A stretch of 64,000 nucleotides of DNA from Methanocalculus chunghsingensis (GCF_018132105.1 NZ_JWHL01000001.1:1-64000), one strand, 5' to 3'; shown: positions 13,259-22,600, counted from the first letter of the stretch. The notes: a model not told the origin generated them from the sequence alone. Made by a program: numbers and translations.

Positions 13259-15857
13259 TCTCCTTGATAGCCGCTATCAGGAGATCAACCTCGTTCTCTG
13301 TTGTGTACAGTCCGATACTCGCCCTGACAGTACCTTCAGGGAGTCCGAGTCTCTCCATCAGCGGCTGGCAGCAGTGGTACCCTGAACGGACCAGGATCTC
13401 GGCATCGGCATCGAGCCGCTCTGCAACCTCATGGGGATGAAGCCCGTCGATGGTAAATGAGACGACTCCGATGCGATTTTCTGGCTCTGCTGGTGCATAG
13501 ATAGTAACCCCTTTGAATCTTGAAAGGCCATCTATCAGGCGTGTTGTGAGTTCTTCCTCATGTTGCCTGATCGCCTCCATCCCGATCTCTTCGAGATAGT
13601 CGACAGCCACACCAAGTCCGATTCCACCTGCGATATTCGGGGTTCCGGCTTCGTAACGGCCATATCCCTCGACAGACTGGTAGCCATCCTGTGAGACTGA
13701 CTCGACCATTCCTCCACCCAGAATGAGAGGGTTGATATTCTGCTCCTTCATCCAGAGGATACCGGTTCCTGTTGGTCCAAGCATCTTGTGACCTGAGAAA
13801 CAGCAGAAGTCACAATCGATCTCCTGGAGACTGAATGGAATATGCGGCACTGATTGTGCGGCGTCGATGAGAAGGAGCGCCCCGTGGTCTCTGCAGAGCC
13901 GCCCGATCTCCCTGACTGGTGTGATGGTTCCGATAGCATTTGATGCATGGGTTATCGCAACGAGCCTTGCCCCTTTTGAAAGGGTCTCTTTCAGTTCATC
14001 GATATTCAGAGTATAATCGTTATTGATCCCGATAATCTCAAGTTCGACTCCTTTGGCAGCCAGTGCACGCCATGGGAGAAGATTTGAATGGTGTTCCAGG
14101 ATGGTTGTGATGACCCGATCCCCGGGCTGCCAATCCAGCCCTGAAGCGACCATGTTGATGGATTCGGTTGTATTCTTTGTAAAGACCGTTGTCCCTGCCT
14201 CCCCATGGATGAACCGTGCGACCTTCGTATGGGCATGCCAGTATCGCTGTGTTGCTATCTGTGTGAACCTGTGGACTCCACGACCAACATTGGCACGGTA
14301 CCGGTGTTCAAATTCAATAAGAGCATTGACGACCGGCTCAGGAGAGAAGCTCATCGCCGCCGAATCGAGATAGATTGCCTCATGGACGATCGGAAAATCC
14401 CGCCGTATCTTTGCGATCGGATACCCGGGTTCATCAATGGAAACTATTTCCTCCGCTATATCCGGTATCTTTCTCTCCTCAGCAGGAATTGAACGAAGTG
14501 TGTAGTCTTTTTCTACGGTGATTCCGTGATCCCGGCAGAGCTCCCGCATCTTTGGTGGGAGTGCCCTCCATCGCCAGAGGCCATATTCCGTAAAGCCCTT
14601 CGGCATCCCGGTCTTCATCGCCCATCGTTTGAGGAACGAATCCCACTTATCAGTGAGATCCGGATGTATCTTTCTGATAGTCTCGTATTCGCTCTCGAGC
14701 ATCGCAGGGCAGAGATAACAACCGATCCGTTCAAGTCCCATCTCGTAGAGGGGGTTGATTTTTGCATTCTGCCACCAGAGGTAAAGGAAGACTTCAAGTG
14801 CACGCCAGTTTCTGATCGGTGAGACATTCAGCTGGAGTGGGTTTGCAGGATTCTGGCTCGTCTCTTCGAGATCTGCTCTGTTCCATGACTCATACCATCG
14901 ATTTCCCTGAAATGTAACACAAGGTCCTATTTCTGAGAGATATAGTCGGAGCGGGTGGAGTTTGAGGAGCTTACAGCACCACCGGTGATCTTTCCCCGGC
15001 GGTCCGGCTCGTTCGACTGCTGCGAAGAAGTCACCAGCCTTTCTGATGATAGGAACCCCCATGGATTCTATATACGCAATCGTCTCCGGAAGCTCGATCC
15101 CTGTGTCAATGAAGAAAGCTGACGTGACACCGGCTTTCCGGGCGAGATGGAGGACTGCCGTGCTGTCTTTCCCACCCGAGAATGAGACATTTGCGACGGG
15201 ACGATCATGTATATGGGCTTTAATGATCCGCAGGGCATCCCGTTCAAGGAGCTTAAGATGGTACCTGTTCTGTTCGATAACCTTCTTCCAGTCCGGGTTA
15301 TCTGGTGTTACCGGATCCACCTGTCCGAGTTCCTTTACTCGTACATGACCCTCCTTTACAATGCCGGTTCCGTATTTCTTTCTATAGGAGATGATGCATG
15401 TACCCTCGGGAACCGGGGTTTTAAGAGGGAACCGCTTTCCCCCGATACGGACTTTGCTGGTCTGGTCGAGGTGCTCGTCCAGTTGCAGAATACCTTTTTT
15501 TGCAAAGGGGAGGAGGAAGGGAAGAGCCTCAGGTACGATGTCAAGGGAGTATCTTCGTTTCACCGGATCAAAGAGGAGCCATCCGAATCGCCTCCCATGC
15601 ATGATGATGAGATCTGCCCTGTCCGTTCCGCCCGATTTATTCAGGATAACGATCTTTGGAATCGGGATATCACCAAATTGTGCCAAAAGGAGAGCTCTTA
15701 TGAGGTCCATATCCGCTCTGAGTGCAGGCCTGAGATCATAGGGTTCAAGAAGGGGTATACTTCGTCCCTCAGCTCCACATCCACATCTTCGACCGAGGAG
15801 GGGAATATTGCAGGTGTCACACCAGAAAAGGATCTTCTTGACGGCAGGCTCTCTCAT
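13242..15857 (-). CDS. Fusion: zinc ribbon, PUA-like, PP-loop (APS/PAPS-reductase family) and cysteine desulfurase
   Basis: 871 residues in one uninterrupted frame. Residues 10-30: zinc ribbon (Cys13, Cys16, Cys25, Cys27). About 105-180: a PUA-like RNA-binding region. About 200-450: N-type PP-loop domain with SGGKDS at 227-232, Cys294-Cys295, and CxxC at Cys380/Cys383, the CC-X84-CxxC spacing that binds a [4Fe-4S] cluster in APS reductases. The ECGLH catalytic tail of classical (P)APS reductases is absent. About 475-871: SufS-type aminotransferase-V fold with HHSNLLPWR, PLP lysine Lys691 in SGHKMLGPTGTG and catalytic-loop Cys829 in RSGYHCCQP. The combination could load sulfur on its own cysteine and pass it to an adenylated substrate, possibly RNA; that role is inference. 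It lies 53 bases downstream of the nrdD stop and converges with fdhD. Confidence 0.9.
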   Translation of the reverse strand: MREPAVKKILFWCDTCNIPLLGRRCGCGAEGRSIPLLEPYDLRPALRADMDLIRALLLAQFGDIPIPKIVILNKSGGTDRADLIIMHGRRFGWLLFDPVKRRYSLDIVPEALPFLLPFAKKGILQLDEHLDQTSKVRIGGKRFPLKTPVPEGTCIISYRKKYGTGIVKEGHVRVKELGQVDPVTPDNPDWKKVIEQNRYHLKLLERDALRIIKAHIHDRPVANVSFSGGKDSTAVLHLARKAGVTSAFFIDTGIELPETIAYIESMGVPIIRKAGDFFAAVERAGPPGKDHRWCCKLLKLHPLRLYLSEIGPCVTFQGNRWYESWNRADLEETSQNPANPLQLNVSPIRNWRALEVFLYLWWQNAKINPLYEMGLERIGCYLCPAMLESEYETIRKIHPDLTDKWDSFLKRWAMKTGMPKGFTEYGLWRWRALPPKMRELCRDHGITVEKDYTLRSIPAEERKIPDIAEEIVSIDEPGYPIAKIRRDFPIVHEAIYLDSAAMSFSPEPVVNALIEFEHRYRANVGRGVHRFTQIATQRYWHAHTKVARFIHGEAGTTVFTKNTTESINMVASGLDWQPGDRVITTILEHHSNLLPWRALAAKGVELEIIGINNDYTLNIDELKETLSKGARLVAITHASNAIGTITPVREIGRLCRDHGALLLIDAAQSVPHIPFSLQEIDCDFCCFSGHKMLGPTGTGILWMKEQNINPLILGGGMVESVSQDGYQSVEGYGRYEAGTPNIAGGIGLGVAVDYLEEIGMEAIRQHEEELTTRLIDGLSRFKGVTIYAPAEPENRIGVVSFTIDGLHPHEVAERLDADAEILVRSGYHCCQPLMERLGLPEGTVRASIGLYTTENEVDLLIAAIKEINQGR

Positions 15858-15910
15858 TGTCTGATATGTGTGTTGTTTGAGACAATGAAAGATATGGTGG
15901 GGATATAATC

Positions 15911-18094
15911 TCAGATGAGTACCCGTCGATCGGCGGAAGAAATACTTCCAGCAGTCTCGGGTGTTGTATCTGAGTGGTATTCGGTGAACTGCTTGAGTGA
16001 GACGGTCAGATCACGAGTGAAGGCAAAGTATCCAATCTGGGTATTTTTACAGAGGTTCATCGCCATATCCATCAGACCCCGGGGATCAGGTCGTGCCTCT
16101 CCAAGCCAGATGTGGAAGATATTGCCTCCATCAACAATCGGGAAGAAGACATGTTCAAGTTCCATCCTCTTTGTGAGTGTCACCGGTGCAGAGGGGGTGA
16201 CGTGGATACCGTTTGTATAATAGACCGGGAGATCAAGCGTCTTCTTCGCCCTCTCCAGGAGGTTCTTCGTGTCGCCTTTCACAACCTTGAGCGCATATGG
16301 CCGGAAGGTTTCATCAAGGAGATCGGCGACGGCAAATCGCTGTCCTGTCGTCTCTGCCGGGGTTCGGGCGAGTGCAATTGTCATTCCGTGCTCAGCCGAG
16401 AGCTTCTTGGCGTACTGTTCCATCTCGGTCATCGTTCGAACTGCGAAACGGAAGGCTTCCTTCGTCTCATGAAGCTGGGATCCGGTATGATGCTGAATCA
16501 TCTCATTGACGCCCACAATCCCGATGGTATAGACGAGCCCTTCGAGATCGACTGCAACTGATCCACGCTCATGCGTGATGGGATCTTTGGGTCGCTGCAT
16601 TGCAAATGGCATCCTGCCGTTTGCCCGGACAAGTTCCATCCAGCGGCGTTTGATCCGGAATATTGAGACCGCCGAATCCATCATGCCCCGCAGTTCTGCA
16701 AAGAGTGCTTCATCATCATGATCGGCCCGATATGCTGCTCGTGGACAGTTGACTGATATCACCTGCCAGGATCCCATCGAGAAATGTGCCCCATTCTGGA
16801 AATTGAGCTTATCATCGAAGCTGGTGTCATTTGCGGCTGTTGTTGAGAACTGATATGCACAGCACTGGTAGCAGGATATTCCCTCACCTGCCCCACGGTA
16901 CTCCGGGAGCTGGTTATCATAGTAGGGTGTTCCGAACTTCGAGGCGAGTTCGAAGGTCATCAGATAGAGTTCCCGGTATGTCGGGATATCCTGATGGTCG
17001 CGGTTGAAATCCTCGTCTTCATCGATGAAATCGGGCTCGATACTGATCTCAGGTTTTGGGAAGTTGAAGGGCTTCCCCCAGTCATCCCCTTCAAGCATCA
17101 CTTCCATAAGCGTAGCAAAGAGGAGCCGTACCTCTCGTTCAAATTCCCCATAGGTCCGTAGCGGCGCCTGCTCCCCGTTCCAGACTTTTCCTTTGAAGAC
17201 GATTGGCTTGTCACGCCAGAGTTTTGGAACACCTGGTGAGAGCTGAACCGATGAAAAGACCACCTGGCCGCCACGGGCGACCATCATCTGGGTCATCTCG
17301 TAGACGAACATCTGCATCAGTTGTTTGATCTCGGTCTTATTCATCCCCTCGACATAGGGTGCGAGGAAGGTGAGGAAGTTGTAGTATCCCTGACCCCCGG
17401 CAAAGTTTGTCTGAGCAGATCCAAGGGCTTTGACGGCATGCAGAACGGCAACCTCCGGGCGTTTCGCAGGACCTGCAACGCTTGCTTTGGTCCCGTTTCC
17501 ATCCGGCATCAGGCCATAGTAGAAGAAGTAGCGGAGGTCCCAATCCTGGCAAAATGGTCTGCTCCCAAAATATTCCAGGTCATGGATGTGCATATCTCCT
17601 GTGAGGTGAAGATCGGCCAACTCCGGAGGGAGCTGGAGGAGATACTGCTCCTTACTGATCTTGTCAGCCTTCTTCTTATGCGAAGTTTCGGCATTCTCCT
17701 GAAGATTGGAGTTATCCTTGGACTCAAACCCTCTGCCGACATCGATCAGGTGCGCATCAAAAACAGGAGTTCCGACCCGTGTGCAGACGTTCCGGTAGTC
17801 GACCAGCCCCTCTTCGAGGAGGGTCATGTTCATGATCTCACGGATAAGAGGGCCTGAGAGAAAGGTGAGTCCAAGCTTTTTTATTCTGTTTTCAACTTCA
17901 AGTGCAATCCGCTCGGCGAGCTCGCGCTCCGCCCCTTCCCTCCCATAAAAGGTCTGGACAAGCCGTGTCTCCTGAAGGATTTGGTTCTCGATTTTTGTCC
18001 GGTCCCAGTCCATCATGTGGCCAAACGAGGTCCTGACCTTCGGCATAGCGGGCCGAAATGCTCCGTCGAGGGTCGACTGGCGTGTATCTTTCAT
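15911..18094 (-). CDS. nrdD: Anaerobic (class III) ribonucleoside-triphosphate reductase lacking the glycyl-radical tail
   Basis: 727 residues from the ATG at 18094, chosen because GGTGA lies just before it and overlaps the nrdH stop; an ATG at 18145 would overlap nrdH by 44 bases. The NrdD barrel is intact: HIHDLEYFGSRPFCQDWD (Cys182), the GSAQTNFAGGQG segment (about 225-236), GEGISCYQCCAYQ (Cys408, Cys411, Cys412), and NLCKNTQIGYFAFTRDLT near the end. Family members continue with a zinc ribbon and an RVxGY glycyl-radical motif; here the frame stops after about 34 further residues with no Cys and no such motif, and neither other forward frame of this strand supplies one before the next gene. 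No nrdG activase is in the window. The product as encoded should not be able to form a glycyl radical. Confidence 0.88.
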   Translation of the reverse strand: MKDTRQSTLDGAFRPAMPKVRTSFGHMMDWDRTKIENQILQETRLVQTFYGREGAERELAERIALEVENRIKKLGLTFLSGPLIREIMNMTLLEEGLVDYRNVCTRVGTPVFDAHLIDVGRGFESKDNSNLQENAETSHKKKADKISKEQYLLQLPPELADLHLTGDMHIHDLEYFGSRPFCQDWDLRYFFYYGLMPDGNGTKASVAGPAKRPEVAVLHAVKALGSAQTNFAGGQGYYNFLTFLAPYVEGMNKTEIKQLMQMFVYEMTQMMVARGGQVVFSSVQLSPGVPKLWRDKPIVFKGKVWNGEQAPLRTYGEFEREVRLLFATLMEVMLEGDDWGKPFNFPKPEISIEPDFIDEDEDFNRDHQDIPTYRELYLMTFELASKFGTPYYDNQLPEYRGAGEGISCYQCCAYQFSTTAANDTSFDDKLNFQNGAHFSMGSWQVISVNCPRAAYRADHDDEALFAELRGMMDSAVSIFRIKRRWMELVRANGRMPFAMQRPKDPITHERGSVAVDLEGLVYTIGIVGVNEMIQHHTGSQLHETKEAFRFAVRTMTEMEQYAKKLSAEHGMTIALARTPAETTGQRFAVADLLDETFRPYALKVVKGDTKNLLERAKKTLDLPVYYTNGIHVTPSAPVTLTKRMELEHVFFPIVDGGNIFHIWLGEARPDPRGLMDMAMNLCKNTQIGYFAFTRDLTVSLKQFTEYHSDTTPETAGSISSADRRVLI

Positions 18095-18101
18095 TCGGCC
18101 T

Positions 18102-18365
18102 TCACCGTTTACATAATTCTTCGACAGAGTTCTGTACCTCTCCATGTGCGAAGATTTCTTTTGAAGTGAGATACTCTTCGTCTATCTGGAGGACAGGTGC
18201 TTCCATCACAAAGATACCGTTCATCCGGAGATCGGTCAGTGCTTCGGGATCATCGAGGCTTCGTTCTGTATACATAATCTCCTTCTTCTGGAGGTAGCTC
18301 TTGAGTATTTCACAATTTGGACAGACTTCGAGTGAATAGACGATGATATTTTTACTATCTGACAT
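18102..18365 (-). CDS. nrdH: Glutaredoxin-like (NrdH-type) thiol protein
   Basis: 87 residues with a thioredoxin-fold layout: NIIVYSLEVCPNCEILKSYL (redox motif CPNC), then EAPVLQIDEEY (cis-proline strand) and a C-terminal helix. Located directly upstream of nrdD, 7 bases apart. Class III reductases of Methanosarcina type are known to use an NrdH-like protein and ferredoxin-disulfide reductase rather than formate as electron donor, so this is probably the reductant of the adjacent reductase. Confidence 0.85.
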   Translation of the reverse strand: MSDSKNIIVYSLEVCPNCEILKSYLQKKEIMYTERSLDDPEALTDLRMNGIFVMEAPVLQIDEEYLTSKEIFAHGEVQNSVEELCKR

Positions 18366-18506
18366 AAGGAGTACCCCGGGTTGTGATGATCTATTGGTTC
18401 TGGCTAAGAAACTACTTTGCCCTTTTGTAATATCAACTATCCTTTTTGTATATGATGGCAGGTGAAACCTTAACCTTCATAAACACTGATTAACTGGGTA
18501 ATTGCT

Positions 18507-19055
18507 ATGGTCCGGCTGTTTATCGCAATTGATATAACCGATTCTTGCCGGGATGCCCTGTCTTCCCTGCAGAATCCTCTCATCGGAATGAAGGGGAGAC
18601 TTGCAATCGTTGATCCCTCTCTTCTGCATATAACACTGAAATTTCTTGGAGAAGTACCGGGAGATCGCATCACATCGATCATATCCGCGCTCAAAACCAT
18701 TCGCTCACCATCATATGAGGTTGATATCCGGGGAATAGCATCCAATAATCCACGTCGGCCGCGTGTCATCTGGACAGAAGTCCGGGATGGCGGCCGGAGC
18801 GCTCAGCTTGCCGGTATGATCGAATCTGTCCTTGAACCTCTTGGATTTCCATCTGAAACTCGTCCTTTTCGTCCGCATATCACCCTTGCGCGGGTAAAGG
18901 AGTTTCATCCTGATCTCCCTGGTCAGCTCAGAGAGATCTCTTCTTCTGAATCATCCGGGTGTGCATCAATGCCCGTCTCGTCTTTTCTTCTGAAGAAGAG
19001 CACCCTCACCCCCCGCGGCCCTGTTTACGAGACACTTGCCGAGGTGACGTTATGA
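18507..19055 (+). CDS. thpR: RNA 2',3'-cyclic phosphodiesterase (LigT/2H family)
   Basis: 182 residues with the two HxTx catalytic motifs of the 2H phosphoesterase fold, His41 in HITLKFLG and His124 in HITLARVK. The family opens 2',3'-cyclic phosphates at RNA ends (and in vitro ligates tRNA halves). The gene overlaps the CCA-adding enzyme gene by four bases (ATGA), linking two tRNA 3'-end enzymes in one transcript. Confidence 0.92.
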   Translation: MVRLFIAIDITDSCRDALSSLQNPLIGMKGRLAIVDPSLLHITLKFLGEVPGDRITSIISALKTIRSPSYEVDIRGIASNNPRRPRVIWTEVRDGGRSAQLAGMIESVLEPLGFPSETRPFRPHITLARVKEFHPDLPGQLREISSSESSGCASMPVSSFLLKKSTLTPRGPVYETLAEVTL

Positions 19056-20425
19056 CCCGAACCAGGCTTGAGGAGGATGTCCTCTCCCGTATCAGGCCGA
19101 CACCCGAAGAGGTCCGACATATTCGCGCAATATCAGATGAGATCATTCGGTATCTTAGCGAAGAGCACAACCGGCCATCGATGGTTGTCGGCTCAGTGGC
19201 GCGGGGCACATTCGTCAGGGGAGACCGTGATCTTGATATATTCATGCTCTTCCCTCCCGATCTCCCACGTGATGATCTTGCTGAAGAGGGAATCAGAATC
19301 GCGCGAAATGTCGTTGATCACTTCGGGGGAACAGCTGTTGAGAAGTATGCCGAACATCCATATTTAAATGCCCGCATCTATGATCTCGACTGTGATCTCG
19401 TTCCCTGCTATCATGTCGCTTCAGCACGGGAGATCAAGAGCGCGGTTGACAGAACACCCTTTCATACTCTGTACATCACCCCCCGTATTCCACCTCTTGT
19501 CGATGATGCCCTCCTTTTAAAGCAGTTCACCAAAGCAGGAGGTGTCTATGGGTCAGACCATATGACGGAAGGTTTCTCCGGATATCTCTGTGAACTCCTC
19601 ATCCTCTATTATGGCGGGTTCCGGCCGCTCATCGAAGCGGCGGCGGCATGGCGACCCGGATGTCTCATCGATCCTGAGAATCACCGGACCCGTTCATTTG
19701 ATGAGCCGCTTGTGGTGGTCGATCCCACTGATCCCAACAGGAATGTCGCCGCCGCCCTTTCACTTGATCGGATGTGTGAATTCATTGAGCTTGTCCGGGC
19801 ATATCGTGCCGCCCCTTCCGATGCCTTCTTCTCCTGCCGCCAGCCCGTTTCCTTCTCAAGGAATCAGCTCATAATGGCTCTGGAGGAACGGGGGACCGAA
19901 CTCTATCTCCTGAACTTTGGGACTCCGGCATATGTCCCCGACACAGTCGTACCCCAACTTCGGAAAAGTCTTACTGCAATAGCAGATCTCCTTCTGCGAA
20001 ATGGTTTCCATGTTAACAGGACTGACTGTTTTATGGGAGATGATGTATCGGTTCTCCTTTTTGAACTCTTCAATGAGACAGTGCCGCCGGTTGTCCGGCA
20101 TATCGGACCCCCTGTCTGGAATGGTGGAAACGCTGAAAAGTTTGTGCAGAAATATCTTGATGACTCACCCCTCTCCGGACCTTTTATCGAGGATGGTCGG
20201 TATGTGGTCGAGATACGGCGGCCATATACGAAAGCGGCCGAGCTTCTCTCATCAGAGACTCTTCTTCATGCTGCCCTCGGGAAGCATGTCAGAAAGTCGA
20301 TGATGATCGGATGGGATCTTAAGAGTGGTGAAGACTGCTGGACTGAAGATCTTGCAGTCTTCTTTGCGAACTTCTTCGAACGTTCAGGCCCTGGCGTTCG
20401 GATAATGAGGCTTGGCGAGGAGTAG
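19052..20425 (+). CDS. cca: CCA tRNA nucleotidyltransferase, archaeal class I
   Basis: 457 residues from the ATG at 19052, which overlaps the thpR stop. Catalytic head GSVARGTFVRGDRDLD (Gly47-Ser48 and Asp60/Asp62 metal ligands), followed by the archaeal-type neck/body/tail (YDLDCDLVPCYHV with the third carboxylate, and DDALLLKQFTKAGGVYGSD). It adds or repairs the 3' CCA of tRNAs, needed here because none of the four tRNA genes in the window encodes CCA. Confidence 0.95.
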   Translation: MTRTRLEEDVLSRIRPTPEEVRHIRAISDEIIRYLSEEHNRPSMVVGSVARGTFVRGDRDLDIFMLFPPDLPRDDLAEEGIRIARNVVDHFGGTAVEKYAEHPYLNARIYDLDCDLVPCYHVASAREIKSAVDRTPFHTLYITPRIPPLVDDALLLKQFTKAGGVYGSDHMTEGFSGYLCELLILYYGGFRPLIEAAAAWRPGCLIDPENHRTRSFDEPLVVVDPTDPNRNVAAALSLDRMCEFIELVRAYRAAPSDAFFSCRQPVSFSRNQLIMALEERGTELYLLNFGTPAYVPDTVVPQLRKSLTAIADLLLRNGFHVNRTDCFMGDDVSVLLFELFNETVPPVVRHIGPPVWNGGNAEKFVQKYLDDSPLSGPFIEDGRYVVEIRRPYTKAAELLSSETLLHAALGKHVRKSMMIGWDLKSGEDCWTEDLAVFFANFFERSGPGVRIMRLGEE

Positions 20426-20428
20426 GGT

Positions 20429-20845
20429 GTGAATCAGGTCAGCGTTAATCAGCATACCGTCCGTGTCTCCTGGTTTTATCTGCTGCTCTGGATCGCCTCC
20501 GCCTCCGCTTTTATTATTCTTCTGGCGATGCGGAGCCCCTACTGGCTGGTTGCACTCCCTGGTCTTGTCTTTATTTACATGTGGTTCATGCTTGTGACCC
20601 TTTATCCCGGATCGCTCCTCCTCAGCGAGACACATATGACGCTTCTGATGATGGGGTCAGGCAGGAAGCGGGTCATCCCATTATCTGATCTCATGGTGGA
20701 GGAGCAGGAACACAATTTTGAGCTGAAATCAGCTACCATAGAAGAGAAGAGGCGATATCTTCTCTCAAAGAAGGACCTCTCCCCAGAGATGGCCGACTAT
20801 CTTCGCAGACGATCAAAACGTGCTCCCCGAAATCGAAAACGGTGA
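20429..20845 (+). CDS. Small membrane protein of unknown function
   Basis: 138 residues from a GTG three bases after the cca stop. Two hydrophobic helices (about 15-35 and 40-60) are followed by a polar, basic region (LLLSETHMTLLMMGSGRKRVIPL, then a strongly basic C-terminus), resembling the PH-like or bPH2 layout seen in small archaeal membrane proteins. I do not recognise a family. The tight spacing suggests it belongs to the thpR-cca transcript. Confidence 0.65.
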   Translation: MNQVSVNQHTVRVSWFYLLLWIASASAFIILLAMRSPYWLVALPGLVFIYMWFMLVTLYPGSLLLSETHMTLLMMGSGRKRVIPLSDLMVEEQEHNFELKSATIEEKRRYLLSKKDLSPEMADYLRRRSKRAPRNRKR

Positions 20846-20867
20846 ATGGTGACCATATGGTCATCTC

Positions 20868-21725
20868 CTATCCGAATGTATGAAGGGTTGCTGCAATGAA
20901 GACAAGTCCGCCGAGTGTTGTATTGATTGCCGGGAGATACCAGTATAGTATCTTAATGTCAACGTCTCTCTTCAGCAGCAACAGGAGAGGAATTGCAGGG
21001 TATATCAGTACAAGGAGGCTTGCCGGGTGTATTCCTGAAGCAAATATGACAATTATGGAGAGGCTCGCCCAGAAGAGGAGACAGAGGAGAAGTGATGGCC
21101 TCTCACTCAATACAACTGCTGTTGTTTGCAGACCTGCTTTTTTATCATACCCGATATCCGGGATGGCGGAAAAGAGATGCATGGCGGCTATATGGAAAAA
21201 CCCAGCAAGAATAAGGAACCATGGTGGCAGATACCCTGACGCAAGGTAATAGCCGAATATCCCTGGCATGATATAAAGCATGTTTGAAGCAAAATCGAGA
21301 CCTGGCAGCTCTTTAAAGCGCAGGGGTGGGGCGCTATAGAAGAATGAGAGGAAGAGAAAGATGGAGAAGATCACCCGTTCTGTCCAGTCTGCCTGGGTGG
21401 CAAGGAGGATGAAACTGATGCCTGCAACGAGGGTGAGGAGGAAGAAGAGACCCTTTTGATCCTTCTTTTGCCATCGATACTCCTGTACATCTTTTTTAGG
21501 GTTATTTTTGTCCGTCTCCTGATCAAAATAATCATTGACGCCATAAATGAAGATATTTGCGGGGATGAAGAAGTAGAAGAGATAGATCATATATTCTGGC
21601 CGAAGAAATGCCTCCCAGGATGCCATCCCGAGGGCAAATCCGACAACATAGGTTCCACCAGTATATATCCAGAATCGTACTCTGGAGATGCGAAATGCAA
21701 GAGAGAGAAGGTTCTCAGACATCAC
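20868..21725 (-). CDS. lyeJ: UbiA-family prenyltransferase, probable lycopene elongase
   Basis: 285 residues, eight to nine hydrophobic segments, with the Asp-rich UbiA motif NDYFDQETDKNNPKK (about 63-77) and the second motif SAIPDIGYDKKAGLQTTA. Its closest functional match by context is LyeJ, which adds two C5 units to lycopene and is the committed step to C50 carotenoids in haloarchaea. It is the last gene of the run cruF-crtI-crtB-lyeJ and overlaps crtB by four bases. The lycopene elongase name rests mainly on this neighbourhood. Confidence 0.82.
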   Translation of the reverse strand: MMSENLLSLAFRISRVRFWIYTGGTYVVGFALGMASWEAFLRPEYMIYLFYFFIPANIFIYGVNDYFDQETDKNNPKKDVQEYRWQKKDQKGLFFLLTLVAGISFILLATQADWTERVIFSIFLFLSFFYSAPPLRFKELPGLDFASNMLYIMPGIFGYYLASGYLPPWFLILAGFFHIAAMHLFSAIPDIGYDKKAGLQTTAVVLSERPSLLLCLLFWASLSIIVIFASGIHPASLLVLIYPAIPLLLLLKRDVDIKILYWYLPAINTTLGGLVFIAATLHTFG

Positions 21726-22600
21726 TCTTCACTCTTGCGGGAGCAAAGCCATGGAGCGGTTCCACAGGCTCTTCTGGAGGATATTGCAATGGTATTTCCA
21801 AGGGCTGTTGCGACGATCCGTGGAATTGAGGGCTTCACCTTTCGTTCATAGACGATTGAGGGACGCGTCTGAATTACACGGGCAGTCCAGGTATACATAT
21901 CGGATGCCGTCTTCACCGGAATAAGAGATCGGGCTGGAATTGAAGAAAATCCTTTCTCTGCCTCTTCCTGCCATATCTCATACCTCTCAATCTGTCTTTG
22001 CAGGAATGCGTCGAATGCCTCAGGATTGCGCCGTATATGATCCTCATCGAGGCTCGCAAGCCCAAACTGACTGAGTTCCTCCACCGGGAAATAGAGCCTT
22101 CCCAATCTTAGATCTTCGGGGATATCCCTGATAAAATTGATATATTGCATTGCTCTTCCAAGCAGGCGGGCTGCATGATCTGCTCTCTCCGGGAGTCTGA
22201 GGATACGTGCCATCATCAGGCCGACAACCTCGGATGATCCGTACAGGTATCCGAGGAGATCCTCCTCTGTTTCATAGTGGCTGACAGTAATATCCATCTC
22301 CATGGATCTGAGGAAGGCATCAACCCACCCGGGTTCAAAAGAGAGGCGCAGAGCCAGATCTGCAAACCCGTCGATGACCACATTCCCGGTTATCTCACCA
22401 GATGCCGCCCTCTCATAGGTATCAACGAATGAATAAAACGCCTCAGTCTCCTGGGGGATGGCATCAACATAATCATCTGCCACACGGACGAAGCTGTAGA
22501 GGATGAAGACATCTCTTCTAATCTCGCGGGGAAAGAAGAGTGTACTGTAGAAGTACGTCCTGCTTCCACCATAGAATATCGATAATAATGTCGTATCCAT
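21722..22600 (-). CDS. crtB: Phytoene synthase (squalene/phytoene synthase family)
   Basis: 292 residues. It has the two Asp-rich substrate-binding motifs, VADDYVDAIPQE (about 41-52) and NFIRDIPED (about 153-161), plus the GSRTYFYSTLFFP start typical of phytoene synthases. It condenses two geranylgeranyl diphosphates to phytoene. It sits between crtI (11 bases upstream) and lyeJ (overlapping). Confidence 0.9.
   Translation of the reverse strand: MDTTLLSIFYGGSRTYFYSTLFFPREIRRDVFILYSFVRVADDYVDAIPQETEAFYSFVDTYERAASGEITGNVVIDGFADLALRLSFEPGWVDAFLRSMEMDITVSHYETEEDLLGYLYGSSEVVGLMMARILRLPERADHAARLLGRAMQYINFIRDIPEDLRLGRLYFPVEELSQFGLASLDEDHIRRNPEAFDAFLQRQIERYEIWQEEAEKGFSSIPARSLIPVKTASDMYTWTARVIQTRPSIVYERKVKPSIPRIVATALGNTIAISSRRACGTAPWLCSRKSEE

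Noticed and set aside
15207-15908. 233-codon open frame antisense to the sulfur-transfer fusion gene
   Set aside because: It lies wholly within a well-supported gene on the other strand and reads like random low-identity sequence with no family motif; the base composition bias of the sense gene explains it.
16112-16561. 149-codon frame antisense to nrdD
   Set aside because: Fully covered by the conserved nrdD barrel on the opposite strand; no independent evidence.
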